Assembly: GCA_030407085.1 (NCBI GenBank) | Contig: CM059586.1 | Span: 103,615,501-103,679,500, forward strand | Direction of reading: 5' to 3' | DNA: 64,000 bases | From: Trichopria drosophilae | Lineage: Eukaryota > Arthropoda > Insecta > Hymenoptera > Diapriidae | Shown here: positions 1 to 10,532 of the stretch, piece after piece | How positions within the stretch are numbered: position 1 is the first letter of the stretch | Layout: every line of letters starts with the position of its first letter | Notes under the pieces: model-generated | What the model was told of the DNA's origin: nothing | Seen by the model: only the letters and a program-made list of their open reading frames with translations | The model's database searches: none | Position numbers and translations under genes: made by a program

Positions 1-655
1 AGTACCTCAGGGCTCTCATTTAGGTCCTTTACTCTTCATCATCTTTATCAATGACATTATCACTCTTATTCAATTTTCTAACTTTTTTATATATGCTGAG
101 GATATTAAATTATATGCAAAGATTTTATCACCTATGGATGCATCGAATCTTTAGAGAGATCTGGAGGCTGTAGACGCTTGGGCTACTCGTAACGGTTTGA
201 AGCTTAAAGTCAATAAATATAACATTACGTCTTTGCTCGTCGCCCGGATAAGCTTGAATGTCTGTATCGAGTCCACGACAAACCGCTCTCCCGAGTTAAT
301 AAATATACCGATCTCGGTAAAATAATGTGGGATAATTTTACTTTTTCTGACCGTTTAAGTTATGTTCGTTCGAAAGCGTCAGAGCTCTTATTTGGTCACC
401 ATATACGCAATCCGACTTCGAATTGTTGGAAAGCGTCCAGAGGAAATCCCTTAGATATCTTTCGTTTAAAACAAATCAACCTTTGTCGTGTTTCGACCAT
501 AGTTTTCAACGCATTTCTTTAGAATTCAAATTTACTACAGTCCAATCACTTCACACATATCACGACTTATTATCAGTGCTTCGTATTTGACATATTTCTG
601 CCGACTTAGAGTTATCAATACGTTCGCTTAATTCTTTTAGAAGCTTTAAACGAAG
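1..655 (+). pseudogene. 3' part of a degenerate non-LTR retrotransposon (reverse transcriptase C-terminal half)
   Basis: The reading frame begins inside a reverse transcriptase. The first bases encode VPQGSHLGPLLF followed by FINDI, and about 30 codons later IYAEDIKLYA. These are the RT block normally read as VPQGSxLGPLLF-xxINDL and the catalytic YADD box, here changed to YAED. A stop codon follows (near 152), and the frame shifts. Around 300-400 another frame gives a decayed version of the post-RT segment (DLG, then a hydrophobic stretch, then SKASELLFGHH), which resembles the DLGVxFD...KAxxxLGF region of Jockey/CR1-type LINEs. The 5' part lies outside the window. The altered catalytic residue, stop and frameshift mean it is dead. 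The 3' limit is set where similarity fades and the AT-rich palindrome begins. The clade cannot be fixed from this piece. Confidence 0.8.
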
Positions 656-667
656 GATATACGAGGG

Positions 668-1083
668 CCCGGGAAAAAATAGATTATATATAATTATATA
701 TAAATTGAGATGCAATTATATATAATAATATATAATTATATATGTTTACATACGTTTATATATAATTATATACAATTTTTGATACATATAGATCCAATTA
801 TATATTATTATATATAATTATATAAAATCGTATATAAACATATATAATTATATATTAGCATATATAATTGTATATAATTGACGGCTTTGTATATAATTAT
901 ATACGGCCAAAATCCATATATAATTATATATAATTATATATAATTGGATCTAATTGTATCAAAAATTGTATATAATTGTATATAATCGTATATAAACATA
1001 TATAATTATATATTATTATATATAATTGGATCTAATTGTATAAAAAATTGTATATAATTATATATAATCCATTTTTTCCCGGG
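668..1083. mobile_element. AT-rich palindromic MITE with CCCGGG-starting inverted ends
   Basis: Both ends read CCCGGGAAAAAAT(A/G)GATT followed by TATATAATTATATA, in inverted orientation (668 onward and back from 1083). The roughly 380 bp between is almost entirely TATATAAT-type sequence. It also holds inverted copies of a less simple motif, TTGGATCTAATTGTAT (near 790 on the minus strand, 950 and 1027 on the plus strand). The block is therefore a foldback element rather than a plain microsatellite. No coding capacity. No convincing target-site duplication was found, so the superfamily is unknown. Confidence 0.7.
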
Positions 1084-2248
1084 GGGTTGTATATTTCTAT
1101 TACAAGTAACATGTAAGCTCTTTGTCGCCATGTGCATGAATGTTTAAACCAACGTGTTTCGCACTGTATTATATTATTATGATATATACTGTTTGTTAAG
1201 TTGTGCCAACACACGTATTAAAAAAAAATATGTAAATACAAATACAAATACAAATTTCGTAATTATGATTCTTTTGTTTTTTGCATTTCGTTTTCTAAGG
1301 CGATTTACAAATTACATGTTAAAATATTGCTATAGAGTTTAAGAAAAATCAAACTTTAACTGAAGCAGATTTCAATGGTTCAAAATGGTGGACCATTTTT
1401 TCACTATTTGCCCGATATCGATTGGTGGGCCAATTTTTCAACCTTTTGTTGAATCACCCTTTATCTATGAAAGCTCATAGTTTAGCATATTGATAAGTTA
1501 TTTGGAAATTTGAATTCTTTTCTCTTTTTATGCCTCTTCTGTCAGCATCTTATTAACCCCAATGGTGTTATTCCAGCTTCAGTCGATACAAAAATAGACT
1601 GGTTTCGAATCCTTTACTTTTAAGAAATTCAATCCACCATTTTCTCAATCGAATGTAAAATTCATCATACTGCACATCCAAAGGTACAAATTAGTTATAC
1701 TGAGTTGGATATTTTCATTGATATTATTATATTCACAATATGCAACCAAAGATTATTGCAATGAAATAATTGATCACTAGATGCACATTGCAGAAAAAAC
1801 AACTGAGCATACCAGAAAACGTAAAATATGAACTAGAAACATAAGTACCGCGATACAGGTCTACCTTACATTGCAATATATTAACAAGAACAAATTATGC
1901 AAAACATGTTACTTGCATTACTGCAACAATTCTTGTAAAAAATCGCATTATAATAATTCAATTTTATTTTTATTCAATAGTAAGAGGGTTTTCTTTTTAA
2001 TGAAATAGTGATATTATAAAATGAAAAAGAAATTAATGTTTAAAGAAACAAAATAAGAAAAAAACAACGCAAATTTAAATTTAAAAGAAAATTTTAAAAT
2101 ATTCTCAACATCATCCATCGACCTCCTCGCAATGAGGAATGGTAAACCTTGAGGTTTCAAAGGCAAAAAGCGATACAAAAATGTTAAAAAATTGGTCCAT
2201 GCAATCAAATTCGAGAAAATTGTGGAAAAATGAGCCACCTTTTTGTGT
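1084..2248. other. AT-rich intergenic sequence, no gene seen
   Basis: No ORF with recognisable protein similarity and no strong inverted repeat. Near 1370-1440 there is a weak relative of the CAAAATGGCGGA repeat family described at 45699 (AAAATGGTGGACC, then TTGGTGGGCCAA). Nothing else could be supported. Confidence 0.5.
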
Positions 2249-2335
2249 CCGCCATTTTTAATTTTTGGAATCTGATTTCAGATTCGTAAATAGCGATCCC
2301 AAAAACACACGAGTAACAAGTTCCAATCAAATTTC
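2249..2335 (-). repeat. Copy of the GGGTCGCTGAT...AAAATGGCGGA interspersed repeat
   Basis: Read on the minus strand it runs TTGGGATCGCTATTTACGAATCTGAAATCAGATT... to AAAATGGCGGA, the same order of blocks as the copies at 4441, 7401, 24160 and 45699-46265. The two anchor blocks are about 65 bp apart. It is non-coding. The class of element is unknown. Confidence 0.6.
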
Positions 2336-2944
2336 GGAGCATTTTGTACCAATCTGCTTGCCATACACTACACGAAAATTTATATGCGTTTCAGCACCGA
2401 TACTGAATTACGACCCTGCGATCGGTGCTGTTTCAAAATCATCTTCAATACCAGCTGAGTACGGACAACTGCGCTGGTGAGAGATACGAATTTGTGTTAC
2501 GATCTGGTTCAGCTGACGGCCATTTTGGCCTCAAGGGGATGGTGGACACGTTCGCGGATTGGCTTGTTGAACAAAGTTAATAGTCGACAATTTCGTTAAT
2601 TGCATTTAGGTTTAAGCATACATTATATTACACCCAGTTCAATGTTAGATTATTTAAAATATAAATAATGCAAAATAACATAAATAATGAAATCTTCCCT
2701 TTCGTCGAGTATATTTGCTTCCTCCGTGTTTATTTTTTTTTTTTTGCTTTTTCCTGAAGCTTCAACTCAATTTCAATTTAGCTTGTATATTTATATATTT
2801 ATATTACCTATAAATAAATATGTCATTAATAATATTAATAAATAGATATGTATTTATATTCGTCATACATATACCATGTATGTAAAGTATTTCATTTACT
2901 AACTTCACTACTAATTTGTTTAAACACCTTTCACTAAGGTTTAA

Positions 2945-3363
2945 GTACTTCGACCCAGACCTTAGGTCTGGACGAGATATTGAATTTGGTCACTTCGGGC
3001 ATAAAAATTACCCTATAGTTTTTTATCAAATGTCGATGTTTCAGACCCTAAGGAGCCCAATTCAACAATACAACAATTTATGTCCGTGAGCTTGTCCGTA
3101 CGTCCGTACGTCCCGTTTTTTTGTCACGAGATAACTCGCGTACAGATAAGCGTAATGACATATTTTTTTTTTAAATACGTGTCTTGGCATAACTTAGATC
3201 TAATTAGATATTGGCGCTGATGCATCCGTCCAATACTAAAAAACATTAGCCCAATTACTTTTCTTCAAATTTCGACGTTTCAACCCCCTACCGCCCAGGG
3301 GTAGTCTTCGCCAGCCCCTCGGGTGCGGCGATCACATACGGGCGCATAAGTTCTTTTACGCCC
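2945..3363 (-). mobile_element. Helentron-associated / DINE-1-like element, copy 1
   Basis: In minus orientation the element starts with GGGCGTAAAAGAACTTATGCGCC, contains GCTGGCGAAGACTACCCC and a (GTCC)n-like core at 3081-3114, and ends in a hairpin (2947-2975: ACTTCGACCCAGACC, a short loop, then GGTCTGGACGA). Three other copies in the window share these blocks (10533-11158, 15290-15753, 20934-21116). A terminal hairpin plus an internal GTCY-type tetranucleotide core matches the known architecture of DINE-1 and other Helentron-associated elements. That assignment is an inference, because no Rep/helicase gene is present. Non-autonomous. Confidence 0.6.
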
Positions 3364-3370
3364 TTGATAC

Positions 3371-3407
3371 GAAATAGTATATTACTCAACGAGGGAGGTA
3401 AAATAAA
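3371..3407 (+). repeat. Single end of the GAAATAGTATATTACTC palindromic MITE family
   Basis: The 37 bases match one arm of the 147-bp palindromic MITE at 8451-8597. The segment begins only seven bases after copy 1 of the DINE-like element and runs directly into the giant inverted repeat, so it marks a composite junction. Confidence 0.65.
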
Positions 3408-3410
3408 TTT

Positions 3411-5284
3411 ACAACGGCGTGATGAATTTGTAATCGAATTATTGTTCAAACCATTGTAACTCTGGAAGGGGTATTTCGATTTTTATGAACGAAACATGAT
3501 ATTAAAGCTAAAAACATATGATTTCGAAATAAAATGAATAAATAACAAAATTTTTCAATTTGGCCCAAAAAAAATGCAAAGCAAATTTTTGAACAAATTT
3601 TTTTCAAACTTTATACCCCTTTTATTTTTTTGAATATGTATGTGGTGATTCCTTATGATTTTACCTTTAATTAAAAATAAAAATATTGATGGAGACTTTC
3701 GTAGAACTCGAGATAACGGGTGTTGACTGAGCGGACGGGACGTGGCCGCGCCGTGCGCTTTATCACGTCGTCGCGTATCGCTTTCAGAGGCCCTGAGGTA
3801 TCACGTTTTTAACCCTTTCAGGGGCGGTGGTACAAATATGTATCACCTTTTCTATCGAAGTTTTTTTAATATTTCATATATATTTTTTAATTTTATGTGA
3901 ATGTATCTGTACTTTTTTGACTGTTGGGAGTATAAATTATTAGAATTTAGTGAAAAATAGCAATAATTTATTTATTTACATGTACGCTATAAACTACTAA
4001 CATGAAAAAACGCGTATTTTTTAGAAAAAAAATCAGTTTCTCCGAAACATAGACAGCTGAGACTATGGAATAATCTGGAATAAATTTCTGGAATTGTCCA
4101 CATATTCTTCATACATAGTTTCATAAGATATATTTTTTGAAACTTTTTAAAAACCGATAAAATTAAATAATAAAAAATGACTCTCATTTCGTTCACGGCA
4201 AACGAACGTTAATTCAATTTATATAATATTTAAATTATTATTATTATAATAATTATAAAGATTTTAAATTTTAACTTGGCCAGTTTTTTTCTTCTAAAAA
4301 ATGTAATTTTCTTGGGCTTCATCAGAGTACCCCACAATTCATAACACTGGAATGCCACCGAGAGCCGCATAGCATCCGCTCATTAACCCTTTGAGGGGCA
4401 CATTTTTCATTACACGGAAAACAGCTAAAATCTGTTATTAAGGGTTTTTTTGGGTCGCTGATTACGAAACTGTTATCAGATTTTCAAAATTCAAAATGGC
4501 GGATGAAATATGTAAAAAAATTCATTCTCCAAAATTTAAAAAATTTTTTTTTTTAAAACTAACGTATCAAAAATTCTGAAAAAAATATATCTTATGAAAC
4601 TATGTATGAAGAATGTGTGGAAAAATTCCAGAGTCTCAGCTATATGTGTTTCTAAGAAAACGATTTTTTTCTAAAAAATACGCGTTTTTTCACGTTAATT
4701 GTTTATAACGTACATGTAAATAAATAAATTATTGCAATTTTCCACTAAATTCTAATAATTTATACTCCCAACAGTCAAAAAAGTACAGATACATTCACAT
4801 AAAATTAAAAAATATATATGAAATATTAAAAAAACTTGGATAGAAAAGGTGAAACATATTTGTACCACCGCCCCTCAAAGGGTTAAAAACGTGATACCTC
4901 GGGGCCTCTAATAGCGATATGCGACGACGTGATAAAGCGCACGGCGCGGCCGGGTCCCGTCCGCTCAGTCAAAACCAGTTATCTCGAGTTCTACGAAAGT
5001 TTCCATCAATATTTTTATTTTTTAATAAAGGTGAAATCATAAGGAATCACCACATACATATTAAAAAAAATAGAAAGGGTATGAGTTTGAAAAAAATTTG
5101 TTCAAAAATTTGTTTTGCATTTTTTTGGGCCAAATTGAAAATTTTTTTTTATTTCTTCGTTTTATTTCGAAATTATATGTTTTTAGCTTTAATATCATGT
5201 TTCGTTCATAAAAATCGAATTGCCCCTTCCCGAGTTACAGTGGTTTGAAAAATAATTCGATTTCCAATTCATTACCCCGTTGTG
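3411..5284. mobile_element. Giant inverted repeat element (arms about 740 and 720 bp)
   Basis: The left arm (3411-4150) and right arm (4566-5284) are inverted copies with roughly 90% identity by eye. Both contain, in mirror order, ATCGAATTATT, TGTAACTC, AACATGATATTAAAGCTAAAA, a GC-rich GCCGTGCGC stretch, TTAACCCTTT with GGGGCGGTGGTACAAAT, ACTGTTGGGAGTATAAATT and TAAGATATATTTTTT. The 415-bp spacer (4151-4565) has no ORF of note and carries one copy of the AAAATGGCGGA repeat. The size suggests a non-autonomous foldback or long-TIR DNA element. A segment just outside the right arm (5250-5415) recurs at 8855-9010, next to another member of the same repeat neighbourhood. Superfamily unknown. Confidence 0.75.
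4441..4510 (+). repeat. GGGTCGCTGAT...AAAATGGCGGA repeat inside the inverted-repeat spacer
   Basis: TTGGGTCGCTGATTACGAA is followed about 35 bp later by TTCAAAATGGCGGATG, the forward version of the interspersed family also seen at 45699-46265. Confidence 0.65.
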
Positions 5285-5415
5285 CGCGTAATTTTGAAAA
5301 TTTACAAAAATCCTTTGGGCATTATTTATCTTTCATACGGAGGTATAATTATACCGAGTTTCGAAAAAATCCGAAGACCCCTTGCAAATCGTGGTATTTC
5401 TGACGTGCAATGACC
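5250..5415 (+). repeat. 165-bp repeat shared with 8855-9010
   Basis: From AATAATTCGATT to ATGACCC this stretch matches 8855-9010 in the same orientation, through TCCTTTGGGCAT, TATCTTTCATACGGAGG, ATAATTATACCGA and CCGAAGACCCCTTGCAAATCG. It lies at the outer right end of the giant inverted repeat and at the right end of the shorter palindromic composite near 8.5-9.0 kb, so it is probably a terminal domain shared by related elements. Confidence 0.7.
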
Positions 5416-7400
5416 CTAATATATTGAAGAAAAGAGATGGCGAGGTACTCAATTTCTTTTGTTGGAATCGAAAGAGAGCCTGTATGTCTTTTCGCGCTTT
5501 TTTATATTGAAAAACCCCACCTTACAATTAAACAATTTTAATCCCACAACGAGATACGAATGTTTATGTCAACCATATTATTAAATAAATAATATTTTAA
5601 CATTTAACAATAATGGTCATTGAATGTTAATAAGGATGAAATATATTCTTTTATATATATGTATATATTTCCTCTTTTTAAGACAATCTATTTTATATTT
5701 TCATTTAGTGTTTTATTACACTTACTTATTATGTTAGTCCTTTTCTTTATTAACATTTAATCTCGCTAGGTTTTCTTCATAATAAACATAAGTGGTTGGC
5801 CATTATCATTATGCAGCTCATTGTGAGACTTTAACAATTAATTATTATTTTTCATCAACAGCCTCCTTTTCTTCTGTAAATTAAAGAAAGGGTTTTAGAG
5901 TGATTATTATTAATTATTAAAATTTTTAACTTATAGGAGAAATGCAAAGAGCCGAGACAGACGTAACAATTTCATTGGACGCCAAAGTGTCCCCGGCGGT
6001 TTAAAATTTCAGATTAAGACATGCGGTTGTTGAACTTGTGAGAGTGCCTAATTTCTTCGTTGTACGTTTCTGTGCGGCACGTTACATTGTAATAAATATA
6101 TCTATGATTTAAAATGAATTATTTTTACATTTAATTAATTCCACAATTTTTCCTTAACCCGGTCGTCCCACAGTGGATCGACGCAATGTATGAGCACGGA
6201 TATGGGGCAGAAAATAACAATTTTGAAAAATGAAAGAACAAATGCACGAATATATTCTTTCATAGTTGTTTAACTAATATCAGTCCATACAAGTAATGGT
6301 ATTAACATTAGTTGTCGTTAATAAGTACATAAAGTTAATACTTGCAAAATTCACTGATATATTCCTTTTTTTTGAGAACAAATTAAAAATTCAGTATTAT
6401 CAAGAACATTTTTTTTATCCAATATACATATTTCTGAGTACTTAACAAGATGTAAACGTATAAAAAAATAAGGTTAGATGCCAAACAAGAATGTTTTAAA
6501 AGCTTGTAATGGTGACCCTGTTGTAGACTAATAAAACACATGACAAGAACTCTTTAAACTAGTCTTACAAAAATTGTATGTATTTGTATGTGTTTTTCTC
6601 GATTGGAGTGTCTAAAAAACTACTAGACTAAATGTTGTAACTTGTTCCATCTGCACTTATCTGCCCTTTAATGAGAAATTCAAAATTTGAATAGGAACAG
6701 ATGTATACATTTTTTTAGATGTAAATCAAAGTTAGCAGCGTCAGATGAAGTGCACATTTTTGTATTTTCAAAAAGTACTGAACTCATGTTGAAAAGCCCT
6801 TTCATGTAAGCAGTCACTAGACCCTTCGTAATATCAAAGATATTTAACCAAAATTTAACCAATTTTTTAAATTTAGCTAATCGGTAACATGGACGTTTTT
6901 TTAAATAAATAAGCATAATACAAACTGTGAATTTTTAAATACCATTATTCTTTAAGTTCGCCCTATTTCGAAGCAAGAAATAAGGTGTTCAGGAGGTTCA
7001 CGAAAGACCACACAGGAAAACAAATCGTATTGCTACCAATAAAGATCTTATGCATCATCTTATACTTACTTCTGATCCTTACATTTCTGACCAGAGACCG
7101 AACTTATCCAGCAATGCAAAACAGCATGATATGTTTCCGGAGGCACTAGGTCTTTTAATATTACAACTATTTTTTTCATTACAATAATACAAAAATCCTG
7201 ATCAATATATCAAGTACACTATGAAAAAAATTATTAAAAAAATATAAAAAGTTTAAAAAATTTAAAACCAAAAATAATACTCGTCACGTCCTCGTCGTGA
7301 TCCTGGATTTTACCGAGATCGAGTGACAGTAACTGTTATAATTTATTTCAGCTGCTTATATCTACTTTAATAAGAAATTCATATTTAAAAAAAAAATTAC
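5416..7400. other. AT-rich sequence without recognised genes
   Basis: Only short, low-complexity open frames are present, none with recognisable residues or motifs. No strong palindrome or tandem repeat was seen apart from simple T-rich and ATATAT runs near 5650. Confidence 0.5.
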
Positions 7401-7500
7401 AGACCGCTATTTTGGATCCGTCATTTTAAATTTTTAAATTCTGAGGTCGGATGCGTAATCAGCGATCTTAAAACCACATAAATCGATGTTCATATTGAAA
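7401..7500 (-). repeat. Copy of the AAAATGGCGG interspersed repeat
   Basis: In minus orientation it has AAGATCGCTGATTACGCATCCGACC, then AAAATGACGGATCCAAAATAGCGG, in the same order and spacing as the family elsewhere in the window. Diverged. Confidence 0.5.
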
Positions 7501-7920
7501 AACATGCACTGTATAACTCTGAACTAGGACCATGTCCGAATTGCCCTATCTCGCGATCCACTGTGGCGTACCCAACGTAAGAGGGACGAATTCAATTTCA
7601 ATTCTTTTGTTGTTGTTTACACAAGATGGTCCTTTTTCGCTGGACGTGACAAATGAAATCATCCCTTTCGTTGAGTAAAGTTTTTTATTTTCCTTCTTTT
7701 GCCACAAATTTTGTTACACACCTTCATTGAAAGTTTAATTCTATTTTAAGCAGAATTAAACTTTCAAGAATGGTATTTAAAAAAATTTGTATTGAACGAA
7801 GTAAATGAAAAATTTTACACAACGATAGGGAAAATTTCATTTTTGAAGTTTTACGATTACATAGTATGTGATAAATAAAAATGCATCTGTATTTCATTCA
7901 TATTTAAAATAAATATACAA

Positions 7921-8167
7921 AAGGTAAATTAAACGAGAACTAGTGGTGGCGTGGTGCCTCGCTCGCATTGCTCACTCAGAAATTTCGATCTAGTGGAGAG
8001 TCGGCTATTCCTTAATACTCGTTCGTTTACTAACAGCTTTCAATTATATTATAAAATTATATCGATATTTGTGGGTCCAATCATATTTAGGTCCAAGAGG
8101 CTTCGATAGATATGTTACAATAATATAGTGTCTCTTATATGTATGAAAATTGAAAATGATTAACAAC
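7921..8167 (+). repeat. Interspersed repeat, direct copy of 20694-20932
   Basis: About 240 bp match 20694-20932 in direct orientation with few differences: ACTAGTGKTGGCGTGGTGCC, CTCGCTCGC, TCGGCTATTCCTTAATACTC, TTTCAATTATATTATAAAATT, CATATTTAGGTCCAA, GCTTCGATAGATATGTTACAA and AAAATGATTAACAAC. It contains an (A/C)TTTCGA...TCGG hairpin of the same style as the DINE-like ends (CGATCT...GAGAGTCG here, CGACCCTCT...AGAGTCG in the other copy). The sequences downstream of the two copies are unrelated. Non-coding. Confidence 0.75.
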
Positions 8168-8194
8168 AATGACCTATGGCCTGAGTGACGTAAA

Positions 8195-8260
8195 ATTGAA
8201 AATGGGCATTTTCAAAACTTAGACCCCGACAACAGGACATCCGAAGTATTAATAAATAAA
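8195..8260 (+). repeat. Hairpin-type terminal segment related to 14881-14950
   Basis: AAAATTGAAAATGGGCATTTTCAAAACTT is followed by an imperfect hairpin (GACCCCGAC...GGACATC) and CCGAAG. The 14881 copy shares both the lead-in and the CTTCG...CCGAAG frame around a different stem. Confidence 0.5.
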
Positions 8261-8450
8261 AGTTGCAAAACACTTACTTCATGCACTTGTATTGTAATAG
8301 ACTATTCGATGCATATTAAATGTTTACTATGCTTTACTAATTATTGTCTGAATTACTATGATCTTATAAATACAATATATATACATATAATTCGAAAAGA
8401 TATCTTGAAAGTGTCGAAAAGATCTCTGACCGACATCTTTTAGATATATC

Positions 8451-8597
8451 GAAATAGTATATTACTCAACGAGGGAGGTAAAATAAAGAATGTCTCAGGC
8501 TGCGTGTAATTTTTACCCGAGGTGAAGCCGAGGGTGAAAAACAGGTAGTCTGAGGCATTCTTTATTTTACCTCCCTCGTTGAGTAATATACTATTTC
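8451..8597. mobile_element. 147-bp near-perfect palindromic MITE
   Basis: The first about 42 bases (GAAATAGTATATTACTC, AACGAGGGAGGTAAAAT, AAAGAATG) are repeated in inverted form at 8556-8597. The interior continues the palindrome with TCTCAGGCTGCG and GTAGTCTGAGGC around ACCCGAGGTGAAGCCGAGGGT. The whole block can fold into one long hairpin. Single arms of the same element occur at 3371-3407 and 47512-47554, so it is a dispersed family. No ORF. No target duplication is obvious. Confidence 0.75.
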
Positions 8598-8854
8598 TTC
8601 ATAACAGGGAGGAAAAGAAGAAACTTTCCTACCGCTTGCGGGAGGAAAGTTGCTGCTTTTGTCCCAGTGTGATGAAATAGTTATTTTCTTCACACCGGGA
8701 GGAAAGCAGCAACTTTCCTCCCGCAAGCGGAAGAAAAGATGCCGCTTATCCTCCCGGCCATAAAGAAAAATCGTATACTTCCCTCGGGAAGTAAAAAAAA
8801 TGCCTCAGACTGCGTGTAATTTTTACCCGAGGCGAAGCCGAGCAATAATTGAAC
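8598..8854. repeat. Cluster of nested inverted repeats, AGGAAAGT / ACTTTCCT
   Basis: GGGAGGAAA-type and CTTTCCTCCCGC-type blocks alternate in both orientations (8609-8657 against 8696-8740; CCGCTTGCGGGAGG against CCTCCCGCAAGCGG), separated by GATGAAATAG. It closes with TGCCTCAGACTGCGTGTAA and ACCCGAGGCGAAGCCGAG, a second copy of the interior of the neighbouring 147-bp palindrome. It looks like an internally rearranged longer relative of that MITE. Non-coding. Confidence 0.6.
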
Positions 8855-9010
8855 AATAATTCGATTACAAATTCATCACGCGTAATCTTAAAAATTTTCA
8901 AAAATCCTTTGGGCATAATTTATCTTTCATACGGAGGTATAATTATACCGACTTTCGAAAAAATCCGAAGACCCCTTGCAAATCGTTATATTTCTGACGT
9001 GGAATGACCC
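8855..9010 (+). repeat. Repeat shared with 5250-5415
   Basis: Direct copy of the segment at the right end of the giant inverted repeat. Together with 8451-8854 it suggests a composite element of about 560 bp whose two ends match the two outer flanks of the 3371-5415 element. Confidence 0.65.
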
Positions 9011-9060
9011 ATTAACAAAACCCGATTCGTAACCGAGAAATAAAAACAGATTCCTTTTTC

Positions 9061-9495
9061 CAGTTAATTCAGTTCTCTCCGTAGAGAGCTGATTAACTGA
9101 CAACTTTAAGAAAAATATTTCTTAAATAATATTGCGACCGGAATAGTAGAGATAAAATTAATTAGAAATTAATGTATTATATTTTTATTAAATATGTTAA
9201 TTTGTGTAACAAGAATTTTTAAAAATATTTAATTGATCTTTCTCTCGCATTTCGACCGCCCTTCCTGTTCTAAAAAAGCAAATTGGGCAACTTAATTTAA
9301 GGGTCTAAGAAGGTTCTGGAGCCTTCTTGGGTCCTGTCCCCAGATAATTCTTCCGAGTTATCTAGACGTGACAACAATATGAACAACAAGGGCCAAGGAA
9401 AAGATTTATTATAATATCAATAAACTACAGAAATGTCGGTATCGAGGTACAATAAAATCCCACTTTGCTACACAGGTTTTATCGACATTTCTATG
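9061..9495. repeat. Four short hairpins in AT-rich sequence
   Basis: Hairpins are seen at 9061-9099 (CAGTTAATTCAGTTCTCT against AGAGAGCTGATTAACTG), 9308-9327 (AGAAGGTTCTGGAGCCTTCT), 9341-9362 (AGATAATTC against GAGTTATCT) and 9429-9494 (AGAAATGTCGGT against ATCGACATTTCT). No ORF accompanies them. They may be remnants of structured element ends; no family could be assigned. Confidence 0.4.
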
Positions 9496-10532
9496 CAGGG
9501 GATGAGAATTATTATTCTCCTGCACGATTTATTACTCGGTTCTTTTGAATTATTACTTAAATATTAAATATATACATTGTCACAAATTTAATTCAAATTT
9601 ACATTGCACTTTTTTCATGTCAAGGCTTTCGTATCGAATACAGTGCAAGATACCATAAAAACCCACTCAACCTTTTTTGTACAGAACTAAATCTCCTTCC
9701 AAAAGTCAGTGACCGACCTAGTCTAAAGTTAATTTATAAATAATTTATAAATTAAATTATAGTATTGGGTTTAGAATTAATATTAGCACCGTAAGAACTT
9801 TGCAATATTCATATGTGACATTCATGTAATGTCATACATAACATGTTACTTTGTAATAAAGTTGTCAGTTATGAAAATAAAATTATTAATTTGCGGTGTA
9901 GTTAAATACGCACCAATCTCGTTCTAGATTCGTTCAACTGAATCTGATCAATTTTGACATTACAAACTTAATTCGATTATTTTCAAGGTATACTAATAGT
10001 CGTCATCCCGAAATATAAAATTGTCTTGCTATGTACTAGACATCTGTATTTCCGATGACGCCAGCATAATTCGACGGCGTATTTTCTTTAAAGTTCTGTA
10101 AGCTTTGGAGAAACCCGTTAAAGTACGCCAGACTTATTTCAAAATGAAGTACAAAGCAATGTCTAAAATACATATGTACACAAGTCTGGATGAACATTAA
10201 CTACCTAGCTTCCAACAGACAGTATGCGACATCCTTTTTAAGCCGGTGTCGTAAATGACCCCGAGGATGGAATATGTCGGCATTTGTTTCCTGCAAGAAG
10301 CTAGATCGACGATGGATTAGAAACGTTGATTTATTGTTTTCTTTCCGTAGGGTCACAACTATCAATGGAAAATCCTAAGCCGTTTCCCTCCAGCACCTTT
10401 CAGGAACACCGTCATAGGTATTAATTTATTTTTTTACCTGGTCTACCCGAAAGTCTGCATCCGGTTTCAGCCAGTGAGTCAGATCCTCCACAATAAACAT
10501 CTTCACAACAATAGAAAGGTCGGTAAAATCCC
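9496..10532. other. Intergenic, no recognised gene
   Basis: Scattered stop codons in all frames and no readable protein motif. One imperfect inverted pair (CGTCATCCCGAAATA near 10003 and TATTTCCGATGACG near 10050) is the only structure seen. Confidence 0.45.
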
